A program made the position numbers and the translations under genes. The notes below the pieces were generated by a model that was not told the DNA's origin, made no database searches, and worked only from the letters and a program-made list of their open reading frames with translations. Positions 44,529 to 54,259 of a DNA stretch of 64,000 nt are shown in pieces; position 1 is the stretch's first letter, and the number at the start of each line of letters is the position of its first letter. Location of the stretch: positions 462,501-526,500 of the forward strand of contig JAURUC010000001.1 in NCBI GenBank assembly GCA_030803735.1. Direction: 5' to 3'. The stretch is from Actinopolyspora lacussalsi. Lineage in GTDB: Bacteria > Actinomycetota > Actinomycetes > Mycobacteriales > Pseudonocardiaceae.

Positions 44529-45221
44529 TCAGTCATCCCGCCGTTCCGGCCAGGCGTTCCGGGAGTCGAGGTGTTCTATCAGCAGGCGTCCGAGCGTGCG
44601 CAGGTGCTCCCGCATCGTTTCCTCGGCGGCGGTCGGGTCCCCGTCCTCCAGCGCCCGCAACACCGCACCGTGGTCCCGGACACACGCCTGTGGCCATCCG
44701 GCGACCGCCAGGGATTGTTCCCGCGGAGCGTAGCGACTCGCGAGTTCGAAGAACCACGCGAGCTTGCGAGCCCCGGAAGCCTCGCCGAGCTCGTGGTGGA
44801 ACCGGTTGAGCAACTCGGTGGCCGTGGTGCCGTCACCGAGCTCGTGAACTCGGGACAGCTCGTGCTGCAGTGCTCGCAGCTCTCGCACTCGTTCACCGGT
44901 GATCCGCCCGGCACAGCGTCCGGCGAGTCCCCCCGCGAGCAGAGCGCGCAACTCGAAGATGTCGTCGAGATCCTGCCTGCTCGGTGGTGCCACCGCGAAC
45001 CCCTGGCGCGGTTCCAGTTCCACGAATCCTTCCGCGGAGAGGGCTATCAACGCCTCCCGGACCGGGGTCACGCTTATCCCCAGGTCCTCGGCGAGCTGGT
45101 CCAGCCGCAGGTATTCCCCCTCCTGCACCTGACCGGTGATGATCTGCTCACGGATGTGTACCGCGACCTCCTCAGGCAGTTGGGGTCTGCGTCCGCGGGA
45201 TGGTGATCCGGATGCGGCCAT
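44529..45221 (-). CDS. GntR-family regulator with FCD domain
   Basis: This is a metabolite-responsive DNA-binding regulator. In the 230-residue protein residues 14-80 form the winged helix (EEVAVHIREQIITGQV, LRLDQLAEDLGISVTPVREALIALSAEGF), and the rest is the FCD ligand domain with DDIFELRALLAGG and the conserved HHEL and RDHGAVLRAL His positions. The ATG has GGGAG upstream. It is divergent from the PucR-family gene. The ligand is unknown; neighbours suggest nothing specific. Confidence 0.87.
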   Translation of the reverse strand: MAASGSPSRGRRPQLPEEVAVHIREQIITGQVQEGEYLRLDQLAEDLGISVTPVREALIALSAEGFVELEPRQGFAVAPPSRQDLDDIFELRALLAGGLAGRCAGRITGERVRELRALQHELSRVHELGDGTTATELLNRFHHELGEASGARKLAWFFELASRYAPREQSLAVAGWPQACVRDHGAVLRALEDGDPTAAEETMREHLRTLGRLLIEHLDSRNAWPERRDD

Positions 45222-45494
45222 CGAACTCCCGATCGTCGCGCGGGTGTGGCATCGAGTGCGATCGCCCGTGCCACCGGGACTCGGCCCGAACAGGGGCGGA
45301 CCGAATTGTCGACGAATGTGGCGTTGCGCGCATCGTGTGACGGTCGCGGACCGCACCGTGCCGCCGGTGTTCGGACTGCCAGGTGCCGCTCCAGCGGGCA
45401 ACGAAACTGTGCGCTGCCGATTTCCGGCCGAAATCCTTTCGCTTCCCTTGTGGGGCCAGCTCGTGGCCGCCACCACGGCGTATCGTCTGGAAGC

Positions 45495-46742
45495 GTGGTG
45501 GCTGATCCCTTCACAGGTGGCGTCCACGGGGAACTGACCCACAACCTCCCCGAAGGGCGCGCCGAGCAGATTACGCGTTCGCTGGCCGAGAAACGTCTCG
45601 ACGACGTGCCCGGGCTCGCGCAACGGCTCATGGACGCGATATTCACGGACAACCCGGAATGGACCGATTACCGTCCGGTTCCTCGTGAGGACCTGTGGGA
45701 GGGGTGCGCCAACTACCTGGCCCGAGCGCTGCACGTGCTGAGCGGGCGTGTACCCCGCAGCGAGGACGACTCGGTGGCCTCGGCCATCGGCAGGCGACGC
45801 GCCGAACAGGGGGTCCCGCTCGAGGTGATGCTGCGGACCTTCCGGATCGGCGGCCGGATCCTCTGGGAAGCACTGGTCGAACAGGCCCACACCGACAAGG
45901 TCGATCCGGACGCCGTTCTCGGCGCGGCAACCACGATGTGGACCGTGATCGACGCGCTGTCGTCGGCGCTGTCCACCTCCTATCGCAACACCGAACTGGA
46001 GCAGCTGCGCAACGACGATCAGCGAAGGCACGCCCTGGTGGAGGACCTGCTCAGCGGGCGGGCACGCGACACCGCCTTCGCGCAGCGAACCGCCAAGGAA
46101 CTCGACCTGCCGACCTCCGGCCCCTACGTCGTGGTGGTGGCCGAGATGATCTCCGACGGAAGTTTCGCGCTCCGTGGTCAGCAGGCCGCGCTCGCCGCGT
46201 TGCACATCCGTTCCGTCTGGCAGGTCCGAGCGGACACCCTGGTGGGGCTGATCGCGCTGGAGCAGCACGACGAGTCGAGTGCGCTGGGGGCCCTGCGACA
46301 ACTCGTCAGAGGACGGGCCGCGGCTTCTCCGCTGGTCAGTGGCCTCGCGGAAACGGGCATGGCGCACGAACTCGCCCTCACGGCGCTGGGAACGTCACAG
46401 CGCGGGGCCGTCGAACTCGTCTCGCTGCAGCAACGCTATCCGGAAGCCCTGCTCGTCCAGTCGCCCGATCTCGCACGGCGGCTGCTCGACGACCAGTTCG
46501 GGGAGATTCTCGCGTTGCAGCCCAAGGAACGGGACATGCTGCTGGAGACTCTGGCCGCCTGGCTGGAGGAAAACTGCTCCACGGCCAATGCCGCCGTTCG
46601 GCTGCACTGTCACCGCAACACGGTGTTGAACAGGTTGCACCGAATCACGACGCTCATCGGCAGACCGCTGCACGGTCGTGACTCGTATGTGGCCCTCTCG
46701 CTGGCGCTGTCCGCGCTGCGGATGCGTGGCAACGACCGCTGA
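45495..46742 (+). CDS. PucR/CdaR-family transcriptional regulator
   Basis: The 415-residue protein has an N-terminal RsbT-co-antagonist-like helical region, a GGDEF-like middle typical of CdaR proteins, and the PucR C-terminal helix-turn-helix (LAAWLEENCSTANAAVRLHCHRNTVLNRLHRITTLIG in parts) at residues ~355-410. Such regulators often control catabolic genes. The GTG may be leaderless: TATCGT ends 8 bases upstream and no ribosome binding site is seen. It reads towards the lpd-pdh cluster 304 bases downstream, which makes that cluster a candidate target. Confidence 0.85.
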   Translation: MVADPFTGGVHGELTHNLPEGRAEQITRSLAEKRLDDVPGLAQRLMDAIFTDNPEWTDYRPVPREDLWEGCANYLARALHVLSGRVPRSEDDSVASAIGRRRAEQGVPLEVMLRTFRIGGRILWEALVEQAHTDKVDPDAVLGAATTMWTVIDALSSALSTSYRNTELEQLRNDDQRRHALVEDLLSGRARDTAFAQRTAKELDLPTSGPYVVVVAEMISDGSFALRGQQAALAALHIRSVWQVRADTLVGLIALEQHDESSALGALRQLVRGRAAASPLVSGLAETGMAHELALTALGTSQRGAVELVSLQQRYPEALLVQSPDLARRLLDDQFGEILALQPKERDMLLETLAAWLEENCSTANAAVRLHCHRNTVLNRLHRITTLIGRPLHGRDSYVALSLALSALRMRGNDR

Positions 46743-47046
46743 CGGAACAGTCGAGTCGGCCGTCGTCAACCGATGTCGCGAACAAATCGCCGCGTTTTTT
46801 ACATCTCGTTCGGCTTCGTTCGTTTTCTGTTCGTGACCTCGCTCGCATAACGGTCAGATTTTTACTGTGCGTATTCAATTGTGTTCCGAATGTCACTGAA
46901 TAGTGGGGCTGATGTGCGAGATGCACAGTGACTGAGGGTCAACTCTGGGCGTGGCGGTATGGCGCCGCCGTGGTCCCGGTCACGACACTCGAAATACGAC
47001 AGTTCGAGGCTTCTCGGTGGGTGCACGAGCAAAGGAGCACAGCGAA
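46743..47046. other. Gap upstream of the lpd-pdh cluster
   Basis: The region is unusually AT-rich for the window and includes a run of six T at about 46794. A weak promoter can be drawn, TTGTGT (46879-46884), 16 bases, TAGTGG (46901-46906), about 140 bases before the lpd start. No gene is supported. Confidence 0.5.
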
Positions 47047-48507
47047 GTGCAGGAATTCGACCTCCTGGTGGTGGGCGGCGGCCCCGGTGGCTACGTCGCG
47101 GCGATCCGCGCGGCGCAGCGCGGTCTGTCGGTCGGCCTCGTGGAGAAGGAGAAAGCGGGCGGTGTGTGCCTGAACTGGGGCTGCATCCCGACGAAGGCGA
47201 TGCTGCGCTCCGCCGAGGTCTACGAGACGGTGCTGCATTCCGCCGATTTCGGAGTGCACGCCGAGAACGTGGCGCTGGACTTCTCGGCGGTGGCACGTCG
47301 TAAGGACGGTGTCGTCAAGAACCTCACCGACGGGGTGGCCGGGCTGCTCAAGGCCAACGGCGTGACCGTTATCGACGGACACGCGCGCTTCACCGGCTCC
47401 AACACCGTGGACGTCCACCCCAACGGGGAGTCCCCGCTCGGCGAAGGAGGCCCGCGCTACGCGGCCGAACCCGCGGGGGGTCAGGCCGTGGAACGCGTAA
47501 CCGGTCGCGACGTACTCATCGCGACCGGCTCGGTGCCCGCGCGGTTGCCCGTTCCGGGAGCCGACCTTCCAGGGGTGATCACCTCCGACGGGGCCTTCGG
47601 GCTCCAGGAGGTCCCCAAGCGCATCGCCGTGGTCGGTGGCAGTGCCGTGGGCGCCGAGTGGGCGAGCATGTTCGCCACCTTCGGCAGCGAGGTCACCGTG
47701 GTGGAGATGGCCCCCAGCCTGGTTCCGATCGAGGACGCCGAGATCGGCAAGGCGCTCGGCCGTTCCATGAAGAAGAGCGGTGTACGAGTTCTCACCGAAT
47801 CCACGGTCTCTTCCATCGAACAGGCCGACGGGCAGCTGCGGGTGCACGTGGACGGTTCCGACGCGCAACAGCTCGACGTCGACGTGGTCCTCATGGGAGT
47901 GGGGCGCAAACCCAACACCGCCGCACTGGGCCTCGACGCCACCGGCGTCGCCACCGACGAACGCGGATTCGTGGCGGTCGACGACAAACTGCGCACCAAC
48001 GTCGAGCACGTCTACGCGATCGGGGACGTCACCGGCAAGGCACTGCTGGCGCACGTCGCCTCCCACCAGGGCGTGGTCGCCGTCGACACCATCGCGGGGT
48101 ACGAGACCCACATCGACTACGGCGTCGTTCCGGCCGCCACGTTCACTCATCCGGAGATCGCCAGCGTCGGTCTCACCGAAGCCGGTGCCAAGGAGCGCGG
48201 CCACGACGTGGTGACGAGCCGTTTCCCGTTCGCGGCCCTGGGCAGGTCCAAGACCACCGGGGACGAGGAAGGGTTCATGAAGATCGTGGCGGGCGGCAAG
48301 CACGGCGAGATCCTCGGTGTGCACGTCATCGGCCCCTCAGCGAGTGATCTGATCACCGAGGGAACGCTGGCCATCAGTCTCGAAGCCACCCTCGACGAGC
48401 TCGCCGACACGATCCATGCTCACCCGACGCTGGGCGAGATCGGAATGGAATCCGCCATGTCGGCACTGGGGTTGCCACTGCACACCGCGCCGCCGCGGCG
48501 GCGCTGA
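47047..48507 (+). CDS. lpd: Dihydrolipoamide dehydrogenase (E3)
   Basis: This FAD enzyme re-oxidises the lipoyl groups of 2-oxoacid dehydrogenase complexes with NAD. The 486-residue protein has the FAD motif VVGGGPGGYVAAIRAAQ, the redox-active disulfide GGVCLNWGCIPTKAML near residue 45, the NAD motif VVGGSAVGAEWA, and the C-terminal HAHPTLGEIGMESA with the catalytic His-Glu pair. The GTG follows AGGAG by 9 bases. The N-terminal sequence before it in frame is not conserved. It leads the E3-E1alpha-E1beta-E2 cluster. Confidence 0.95.
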   Translation: MQEFDLLVVGGGPGGYVAAIRAAQRGLSVGLVEKEKAGGVCLNWGCIPTKAMLRSAEVYETVLHSADFGVHAENVALDFSAVARRKDGVVKNLTDGVAGLLKANGVTVIDGHARFTGSNTVDVHPNGESPLGEGGPRYAAEPAGGQAVERVTGRDVLIATGSVPARLPVPGADLPGVITSDGAFGLQEVPKRIAVVGGSAVGAEWASMFATFGSEVTVVEMAPSLVPIEDAEIGKALGRSMKKSGVRVLTESTVSSIEQADGQLRVHVDGSDAQQLDVDVVLMGVGRKPNTAALGLDATGVATDERGFVAVDDKLRTNVEHVYAIGDVTGKALLAHVASHQGVVAVDTIAGYETHIDYGVVPAATFTHPEIASVGLTEAGAKERGHDVVTSRFPFAALGRSKTTGDEEGFMKIVAGGKHGEILGVHVIGPSASDLITEGTLAISLEATLDELADTIHAHPTLGEIGMESAMSALGLPLHTAPPRRR

Positions 48508-48654
48508 ACCGCGGCGTTCTCGAAAACGGTCCGTCCCGGACGGTCGGGGCAGGACCTTCGATCAGGACATCGGCGTCCGACCGTCATCGCCACGACCCGC
48601 GTTGTCCGGGCCGAAGCGACGCCGCAACCACCCACTCGAAAAAGGGGATCTCTC

Positions 48655-49776
48655 ATGGCGGAGACCGCTACCCGCAGCAAGCCGGCAGGCTCCGGATCGA
48701 AGGGCCGCCGCGGCGGTACCCGTTCGGGCGGCAGCAGGAGCCAGCAGAGCCAGGGGAAGACCGCGCCGCAGGCCGAGTCCCCCGAAACCCTGCGCGACTA
48801 CTTCCGGCAGATGAGCCTCATCCGGCGCTTCGAGGAACGCGCGGCACAGGGCTACACCCAGGCCAAGGTCGGTGGCTACTGCCATCTCAACCTGGGCGAG
48901 GAGGCCACGGTGGTCGGGCTCATGAGCGCGTTGCGCCGCTCCGACTACCTGTTCACCAACTACCGGGAGCACGGCTACGCCATCGCCAAGGGGATCGAGC
49001 CCGGCAAGGTGATGGCAGAGCTCTACGGGCGCACCACCGGAACCTCCAAGGGACTGGGTGGTTCCATGCACATGTTCGACACCGAGGTCGGGCTGCTCGG
49101 CGGTTACGGCATCGTCGGCGGCCAGGTTCCGCTGGCCACCGGTGCCGCGCTCGCCATCGACTACCGGGGCGGCGACGAGGTCGTGATGTGCCAGATGGGT
49201 GATGGCACGACTAACATCGGCGCCTTCCACGAGTCGATGAACATCGCCGCGCTGTGGAACCTGCCCGTGGTGTTCGTAGTGATCAACAACTATCTCGGCA
49301 TGGGTACCACGGTGGAGATGTCCTCCGCGGAGTCCGAGCTGTACAAGCGGGCGGTGGCCTACCGGATGCACGGTGAGCGGGTCGACGGCAACGACGTAGT
49401 GGCCGTGCGGGAAGCCGCGGGGCGACTGGTCGAGCACGCCAGGAAGACCGGGGAGCCCGCGATGCTGGAGGCGGTCAGCCACCGGATGAAGGGCCACTCG
49501 GTGGTCGACCCCGCGAAGTACCGCAATTCCGAGGACGCCGAGGCGGCGCGCGAGGCCGATCCGGTCGCCGCGTTCCGCGAGCAGCTCGTCTCGGCGAATG
49601 TGCTCGACGAGGACGGTGCCGCCGAGATCGAGCGTGCGGTGCAGGCCGATGTCGACGCGGCCGTCGCCTTCGCCGACGACAGCCCGCACCCGGACCCGGC
49701 AACGCTGTTCGACTACACCTACGCCACCCCGGTCGCCAACGACTCCCGCAGGTTGCCGGCCGATCCCGTCTTCTGA
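48655..49776 (+). CDS. pdhA: Pyruvate dehydrogenase E1 alpha subunit
   Basis: This subunit binds thiamine diphosphate and decarboxylates pyruvate. In the 373-residue protein the first 40 residues are a Lys/Gly/Ser-rich, probably disordered extension. Then come MSLIRRFEERAAQGY, GTSKGLGGSMHMFD (typical of PDH rather than branched-chain enzymes), and the TPP motif MGDGTTNIGAFHESMNIAALWNLPVVFVVIN in parts. The ATG is preceded by a GGGGATCTCTC leader with a weak ribosome binding site. An acetoin dehydrogenase E1 is a less likely alternative. Confidence 0.9.
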   Translation: MAETATRSKPAGSGSKGRRGGTRSGGSRSQQSQGKTAPQAESPETLRDYFRQMSLIRRFEERAAQGYTQAKVGGYCHLNLGEEATVVGLMSALRRSDYLFTNYREHGYAIAKGIEPGKVMAELYGRTTGTSKGLGGSMHMFDTEVGLLGGYGIVGGQVPLATGAALAIDYRGGDEVVMCQMGDGTTNIGAFHESMNIAALWNLPVVFVVINNYLGMGTTVEMSSAESELYKRAVAYRMHGERVDGNDVVAVREAAGRLVEHARKTGEPAMLEAVSHRMKGHSVVDPAKYRNSEDAEAAREADPVAAFREQLVSANVLDEDGAAEIERAVQADVDAAVAFADDSPHPDPATLFDYTYATPVANDSRRLPADPVF

Positions 49777-49916
49777 GGGAAACCGTTCCCGCTCCCCGCG
49801 ATCGACCTCGACTCTGACGAGTGTCGCGGGAGCGATCCGTCGAATCACACCCCGCCACGAGGCGCCGGGGCCGCGCGTGCGGCCCCACGGCGCGACCATG
49901 TCCAGGAGATACACCG

Positions 49917-50909
49917 TTGGCCGTCATCACTTACCGGCAAGCGCTGCACGACACGCTGCGCGAGGAAATGCTCTCCGATGAGAACGTGTTTCTGATCGGA
50001 GAAGAGATCGGAGTCTTCGAGGGCTCCTACAAGATCACCGCGGGACTGCTCGAGGAGTTCGGCGAGAAGCGGGTACGCGACACCCCGATCGCCGAGGAGG
50101 GCTTCGTCGGAGCCGCGGTGGGAGCCGCGATGCTGGGGCTGCGTCCGGTCGTGGAGCTGATGACGATCAACTTCTCGTTGCTGGCGCTCGACCAGATCGT
50201 CAACCACGCCGCGAAGATCTACGGCATGTTCGGCGGCCAGTCCAACGCCCCGATGGTGCTGCGCACCCCCGGCGGTGGTGGGCAGCAGTTGGGTGCGACG
50301 CATTCGCAGAACATCGAGCTGTACTACGCGTTCGTGCCCGGGCTGAAGGTCGTCGCACCGAGCACCCCGGCAGACGCCAGGGCACTGCTGAAGGCTTCGC
50401 TGGCCGACAACGATCCGGTGTTGTTCCTGGAGAACCTCGCGCTCTACAACACCAAGGGCGAGGTTCCCGACGACATGCCGCCCGCGGAGATCGGCAGAGC
50501 CGGTGTCACCCGCACCGGCAGCGACATCACCATCATCGGCTACTCGCGCATGGCCACCGTGGCTACCCAGGTCGCCGACCAGCTGGGTGAGGAGGGGATC
50601 TCCGCCGAGGTGATCGACCTGCGCAGCCTGCGTCCGCTGGACCGGGAGACTCTGGTGGAGTCCGTCCGCAAGACCGGTTGCGCCGTGATCGCGGAGGACG
50701 ACTGGTTGACCTACGGCATCGGTGCCGAGATCGCGGCCTCCATCTCCGACGGTGCCTTCGACTATCTCGACGCCCCGGTACGTCGTGTCGCCGCGGCCGA
50801 GGTTCCGCTGCCCTACGCCAAGCCGCTGGAGCGGGCGGCGCTGCCCTCGGCCGAGTCGCTCAACGCGGCGGTACGGCAGACACTCGACGCCGTCGGACAT
50901 CGTCGCTGA
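49917..50909 (+). CDS. pdhB: Pyruvate dehydrogenase E1 beta subunit
   Basis: This subunit forms the heterotetrameric E1 with PdhA and presents the active site to lipoyl-E2. The 330-residue protein has ITYRQALHDTLREEMLSDENVFLIGEEIGVFEG at the N-terminus (in parts), the RDTPIAEEGFVGAAVGAAM catalytic Glu region and a C-terminal transketolase domain ending IAEDDWLTYGIGAEIAAS. The TTG start has AGGAG 8 bases upstream and is the only in-frame start close to the conserved N-terminus. Confidence 0.92.
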   Translation: MAVITYRQALHDTLREEMLSDENVFLIGEEIGVFEGSYKITAGLLEEFGEKRVRDTPIAEEGFVGAAVGAAMLGLRPVVELMTINFSLLALDQIVNHAAKIYGMFGGQSNAPMVLRTPGGGGQQLGATHSQNIELYYAFVPGLKVVAPSTPADARALLKASLADNDPVLFLENLALYNTKGEVPDDMPPAEIGRAGVTRTGSDITIIGYSRMATVATQVADQLGEEGISAEVIDLRSLRPLDRETLVESVRKTGCAVIAEDDWLTYGIGAEIAASISDGAFDYLDAPVRRVAAAEVPLPYAKPLERAALPSAESLNAAVRQTLDAVGHRR

Positions 50910-51033
50910 CACATTCCGCACCAAGGCGCAGGCTCACCGCGTCGGCCCGGTGGACGGGGTCGCCGGGCGGCGACCGCGTTCGGTTCGGACCGAGCCACGA
51001 GGTGAGCCGGACCACCAGGATCCGAGGAAGACC

Positions 51034-52335
51034 ATGACCGAGATTCACATGCCGCGCCTGTCCGACACGATGGAGGAAGGCGTTATATCCACCTGGCGCA
51101 AACAGGTGGGCGACCAGATCAACCGCGGCGACGTCGTGGCCGATATCGAGACCGACAAGGCCGTCATGGAGATGGAGGCCTACGACGACGGGGTGCTGGA
51201 GAAGATCCTCATCGCCGAGGGCGAGACCGTGCCCATCGGTGTCCCCATCGGGATCATGGGTGACGGATCGGGTGCCGCCGCTGCCGCCGGTACCTCCGGA
51301 GGCGGCTCGGACGGGTCCACCGGCGGTTCCGCGACCACGGCGGCGAGCTCGGAGTCCGGTTCAACCGAGACCGCTTCTCCCGATACCGCCGCGCCACGGT
51401 CCGCCGCGTCGACGGAGTCCGATGCCGATCCTCGCGAACGTCCGAAGGCCTCACCGCTCGCCCGGGCCGTCGCCAGGGAGAAGGGTGTCGACCTGTCCAC
51501 CGTGACCGGTACGGGCCCCGGCGGACGCATCATCAGGGTCGACATCGAGGCCGCGGCCGAGGCGACCACCGACACCGAGTCATCCCGGCAGTCGGCCCCG
51601 GAGCCCCAGCCGACAGAGCGCTCGGAGTCCCACCAACAGAGCCAGGATCTCGAAGAGATCCCGTTGAGCAACATCCGCAAGGTCACTGCTCGGCGGCTGA
51701 CCGAGAGCAAACAGCAGGCGCCGCACTTCTACCTGACCAGTGCCGTGGACGTCACCGACCTGGTCTCGTTCCGCTCCGACCTCAACGAACGGCTGCAGGC
51801 CTCCGGCGGCCCGAAGGTCAGCGTGAACGACCTGGTGGTCAAGGCCTGTGCCACCGCGCTGCGCGCGAATCCCTCGGTCAACGTCTCGTTCCGGGACGAG
51901 AAGCTGTTCCAGCACAACCGGGTTCATCTCGGGGTCGCCGTGGCGCTGGACTCGGGTCTGGTCGTACCTGTCATCCCCGACGCCGACCGCAAGAGCGTCT
52001 CCGAGATCGCGGCGGAAGGCAAGGAGAAGGCCGAACGCGCCAGGGACGGCAAGCTCAAGCCCGACGAGATGTCCGGAAGTACCTTCAGCGTGTCCAACCT
52101 GGGCATGTTCGGTATCGAGGAGTTCTCGGCGGTCATCAACCCGCCCGAGGCGGCCATCCTCGCCGTGGGCGCGACCCGCGAGGAGGTGCAGGTCCACGAC
52201 GGGGAGTTCGTGGTGCGCAAGATGATGCGCATGACCCTGTCCGCCGATCACCGTGCGGTCGACGGTGCCGTGGGGGCCGTGTTCATGCAGCAGCTCACCT
52301 CGCTGCTGCAGGACCCCATCCGGATCATCGCCTAG
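51034..52335 (+). CDS. pdhC: Dihydrolipoamide acyltransferase (E2)
   Basis: This forms the core of the complex and passes the acyl group to CoA. In the 433-residue protein residues 1-78 are one lipoyl domain with the lipoylated Lys in ETDKAVMEM, then a Ser/Thr/Gly-rich linker, the E3-binding domain (KASPLARAVAREKGVDLSTV), a second linker, and the catalytic domain with SADHRAVDGAVGAVF containing the HxxxDG motif. The ATG has GAGGAAG upstream. A strong terminator follows 8 bases after the stop. Confidence 0.95.
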   Translation: MTEIHMPRLSDTMEEGVISTWRKQVGDQINRGDVVADIETDKAVMEMEAYDDGVLEKILIAEGETVPIGVPIGIMGDGSGAAAAAGTSGGGSDGSTGGSATTAASSESGSTETASPDTAAPRSAASTESDADPRERPKASPLARAVAREKGVDLSTVTGTGPGGRIIRVDIEAAAEATTDTESSRQSAPEPQPTERSESHQQSQDLEEIPLSNIRKVTARRLTESKQQAPHFYLTSAVDVTDLVSFRSDLNERLQASGGPKVSVNDLVVKACATALRANPSVNVSFRDEKLFQHNRVHLGVAVALDSGLVVPVIPDADRKSVSEIAAEGKEKAERARDGKLKPDEMSGSTFSVSNLGMFGIEEFSAVINPPEAAILAVGATREEVQVHDGEFVVRKMMRMTLSADHRAVDGAVGAVFMQQLTSLLQDPIRIIA

Positions 52336-52342
52336 AGACCGA

Positions 52343-52380
52343 GGTTGTCCGCCGGCCGCCGTCACGACCGGCGGACAACC
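52343..52380 (+). terminator. Terminator of the lpd-pdh cluster
   Basis: GGTTGTCCGCCGG and its exact complement form 13-base arms around a 12-base loop, 8 bases after the E2 stop. Confidence 0.8.
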
Positions 52381-52494
52381 CGCTCACGGGTGTTGCTGAA
52401 GGTTGGCCGCGCCGAGTAACCGCCGACACCGCCGAACGGGTGGCCTCTCATAGGATCGTGGGGACAATGCCGCCCACCGCGAGGCTCACCTCTG

Positions 52495-53286
52495 ATGAAC
52501 CACATCTCCGCCGGTGTCCGTGATCTCGGTACCGGCTTCACCAGCATCGTGCGTTCGCCGCGGATGTTGTTGTTGGGCGGAGTGCCCGCGCTGCTGAGCA
52601 GTCTGCTGCTGCTGGCCGGAATCGTCGTGCTGGCCTTCTTCAGCGGTGATCTCGCGGGCTGGTTGACCCCCTTCGCCGACGGCTGGTCGGAATGGTGGCG
52701 TCGCTCGTTCCGGGGGCTGCTGGCACTCGCGTTGATCGCCGGAGCGGTGCTGCTCGGCTCGGTGTCGTTCATAGCACTGACCCTGTTGATCGGGGGGCCG
52801 TTCTACGATCACATCGCCGAGCGCACCGAACGGGAGCGCGGCCTCGACGGTGATGAGGGCGCGGGCTGGCTACGACTGCTGTCGCGGGGACTGGCCGACG
52901 CGTTGCGACTGTTGCTCATCGGTGTGATCGGCACCTTGGTCCTGTTCCCGCTCGGCTTCGTGCCGGTGCTGGGCCAGACAGTGGTGCCGGTGGTCGGTGT
53001 GCTCTTCGGCGGCTGGCTGGTCGCGCTCGAACTGACCGGGCCGGTGTTCCAGCGGCTCGGCATGACGGTCGGTACCCGGCATCGGATACTGTGGCGTCAT
53101 CGACGTACGGTGCTCGGATTCGCGGTACCGGCGTACCTGCTCTGCCTGGTACCGGTGGCTCAGCTCGTGGTGATCCCCGCCGCGGTGGTCGGAGGAACCC
53201 TGCTGGCGCATCGGGTGCTGGGTACCCGGTGGCCGGACGAGTCAACGGCGGACGGAAACCGAACCAACGGTGCTGGGACGGTCTGA
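52495..53286 (+). CDS. EI24/CysZ-like membrane protein
   Basis: The 263-residue protein has about four to five hydrophobic helices. The pattern GFTSIVRSPRMLLLGGVPALLSSLLL, LTLLIGGPFYDHIAERTERE and LGFVPVLGQTVVPVVGVLFGGWLVALEL matches the EI24 domain of CysZ-related proteins (PF07264). E. coli CysZ imports sulfate; many actinobacterial members have no known substrate. The hydrophilic tail is Asn/Thr-rich. A UDP-sulfoquinovose synthase elsewhere in the window does not prove a sulfate link. Confidence 0.82.
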   Translation: MNHISAGVRDLGTGFTSIVRSPRMLLLGGVPALLSSLLLLAGIVVLAFFSGDLAGWLTPFADGWSEWWRRSFRGLLALALIAGAVLLGSVSFIALTLLIGGPFYDHIAERTERERGLDGDEGAGWLRLLSRGLADALRLLLIGVIGTLVLFPLGFVPVLGQTVVPVVGVLFGGWLVALELTGPVFQRLGMTVGTRHRILWRHRRTVLGFAVPAYLLCLVPVAQLVVIPAAVVGGTLLAHRVLGTRWPDESTADGNRTNGAGTV

Positions 53287-53331
53287 CGACGTCGGCACCG
53301 TCGATGAGCCCCCGTCTCAAGAGGATCCACT

Positions 53332-54036
53332 GTGGAAGACGTCGTCCGATTGCTGCCCGAGTTCTCCGGGACGCTGCCCGCTTCGGTGGTCGCCCTGCTC
53401 GCCCTGGTACTGGTCACCTACCGGGCGAGCTGGACAGTGCTGCGCAACGTGGTCACCATCGCGCACGAAGGTGGTCATGCGGTCGTGGCGCTGCTCAGCG
53501 GACGCAGGCTCAACGGCATCAGGCTGCATTCGGACACCTCGGGCCTGACCGTCTCCACCGGGCCGGCTCACGGTCCGGGGATGGTCCTCACACTCTTCGC
53601 GGGTTATCCGGCGGTCTCGCTGCTGGGGCTGGTGGCGGCGTGGTTGGTTTCGGCGGACCGGGTGTCGCTGCTGCTCCGCGCCGCCGTGGTGGCGCTGGCG
53701 TTGCTGCTCGTCGCGTTGCGCAATCTCTACGGGGTGCTCTCGGTACTGCTGACCGGCACCGCGTTGTTCGCGGTTTCCTGGTGGGCCACTCCCGGTGTTC
53801 AACTGCTGTTCGCGCAGTTGTTGGGGTGGTTCCTGCTGTTGGGAGGCATCCGTCCGCTTTTCGAGTTGTCCGGCAAGCGTCGCAGGGGAGGGGCGAGCAA
53901 CTCCGATGCTGATCAGCTGGCGCGCTTGACGGCGGCGCCGGCGGTGCTCTGGCTGTCGCTGTGGTTGTTGATCGCTCTCGGAGCGCTGGTGCTGGGAGCG
54001 AACTGGCTGTTGGCGGATCTGATTCCGTTCTGGTGA
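53332..54036 (+). CDS. M50-like membrane zinc peptidase
   Basis: The 234-residue protein has about six hydrophobic helices. Residues 43-48 read AHEGGH, matching the zinc-binding HExxH of the M50 site-2 protease relatives (PF13398-like), with no PDZ domain and a short soluble tail. Bacterial members cleave transmembrane anti-sigma factors or signal peptides; the substrate here is unknown. A 12-base palindrome GCCCGATCGGGC (54064-54075) lies just downstream. Confidence 0.8.
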   Translation: MEDVVRLLPEFSGTLPASVVALLALVLVTYRASWTVLRNVVTIAHEGGHAVVALLSGRRLNGIRLHSDTSGLTVSTGPAHGPGMVLTLFAGYPAVSLLGLVAAWLVSADRVSLLLRAAVVALALLLVALRNLYGVLSVLLTGTALFAVSWWATPGVQLLFAQLLGWFLLLGGIRPLFELSGKRRRGGASNSDADQLARLTAAPAVLWLSLWLLIALGALVLGANWLLADLIPFW

Positions 54037-54259
54037 TCTTCCCGCTTCCGGTGGTCAACCGGGGCCCGATCGGGCGAGTATCGCCATCATGGCGATGTTC
54101 TGCTCGTGATGAGAGGGCCGTCCCCGCTCCGCGGTCCGGGTGAGTGGGTCGTACCACGGTGGCAACAGTCGGTTGCCCCGACGTGTCGGTGCGACATTCG
54201 CGGTGTCCGGAGCGCCCAGTAATCTCGTGTGTACGCGAACGAACCGGCAAGGGGGCGTG

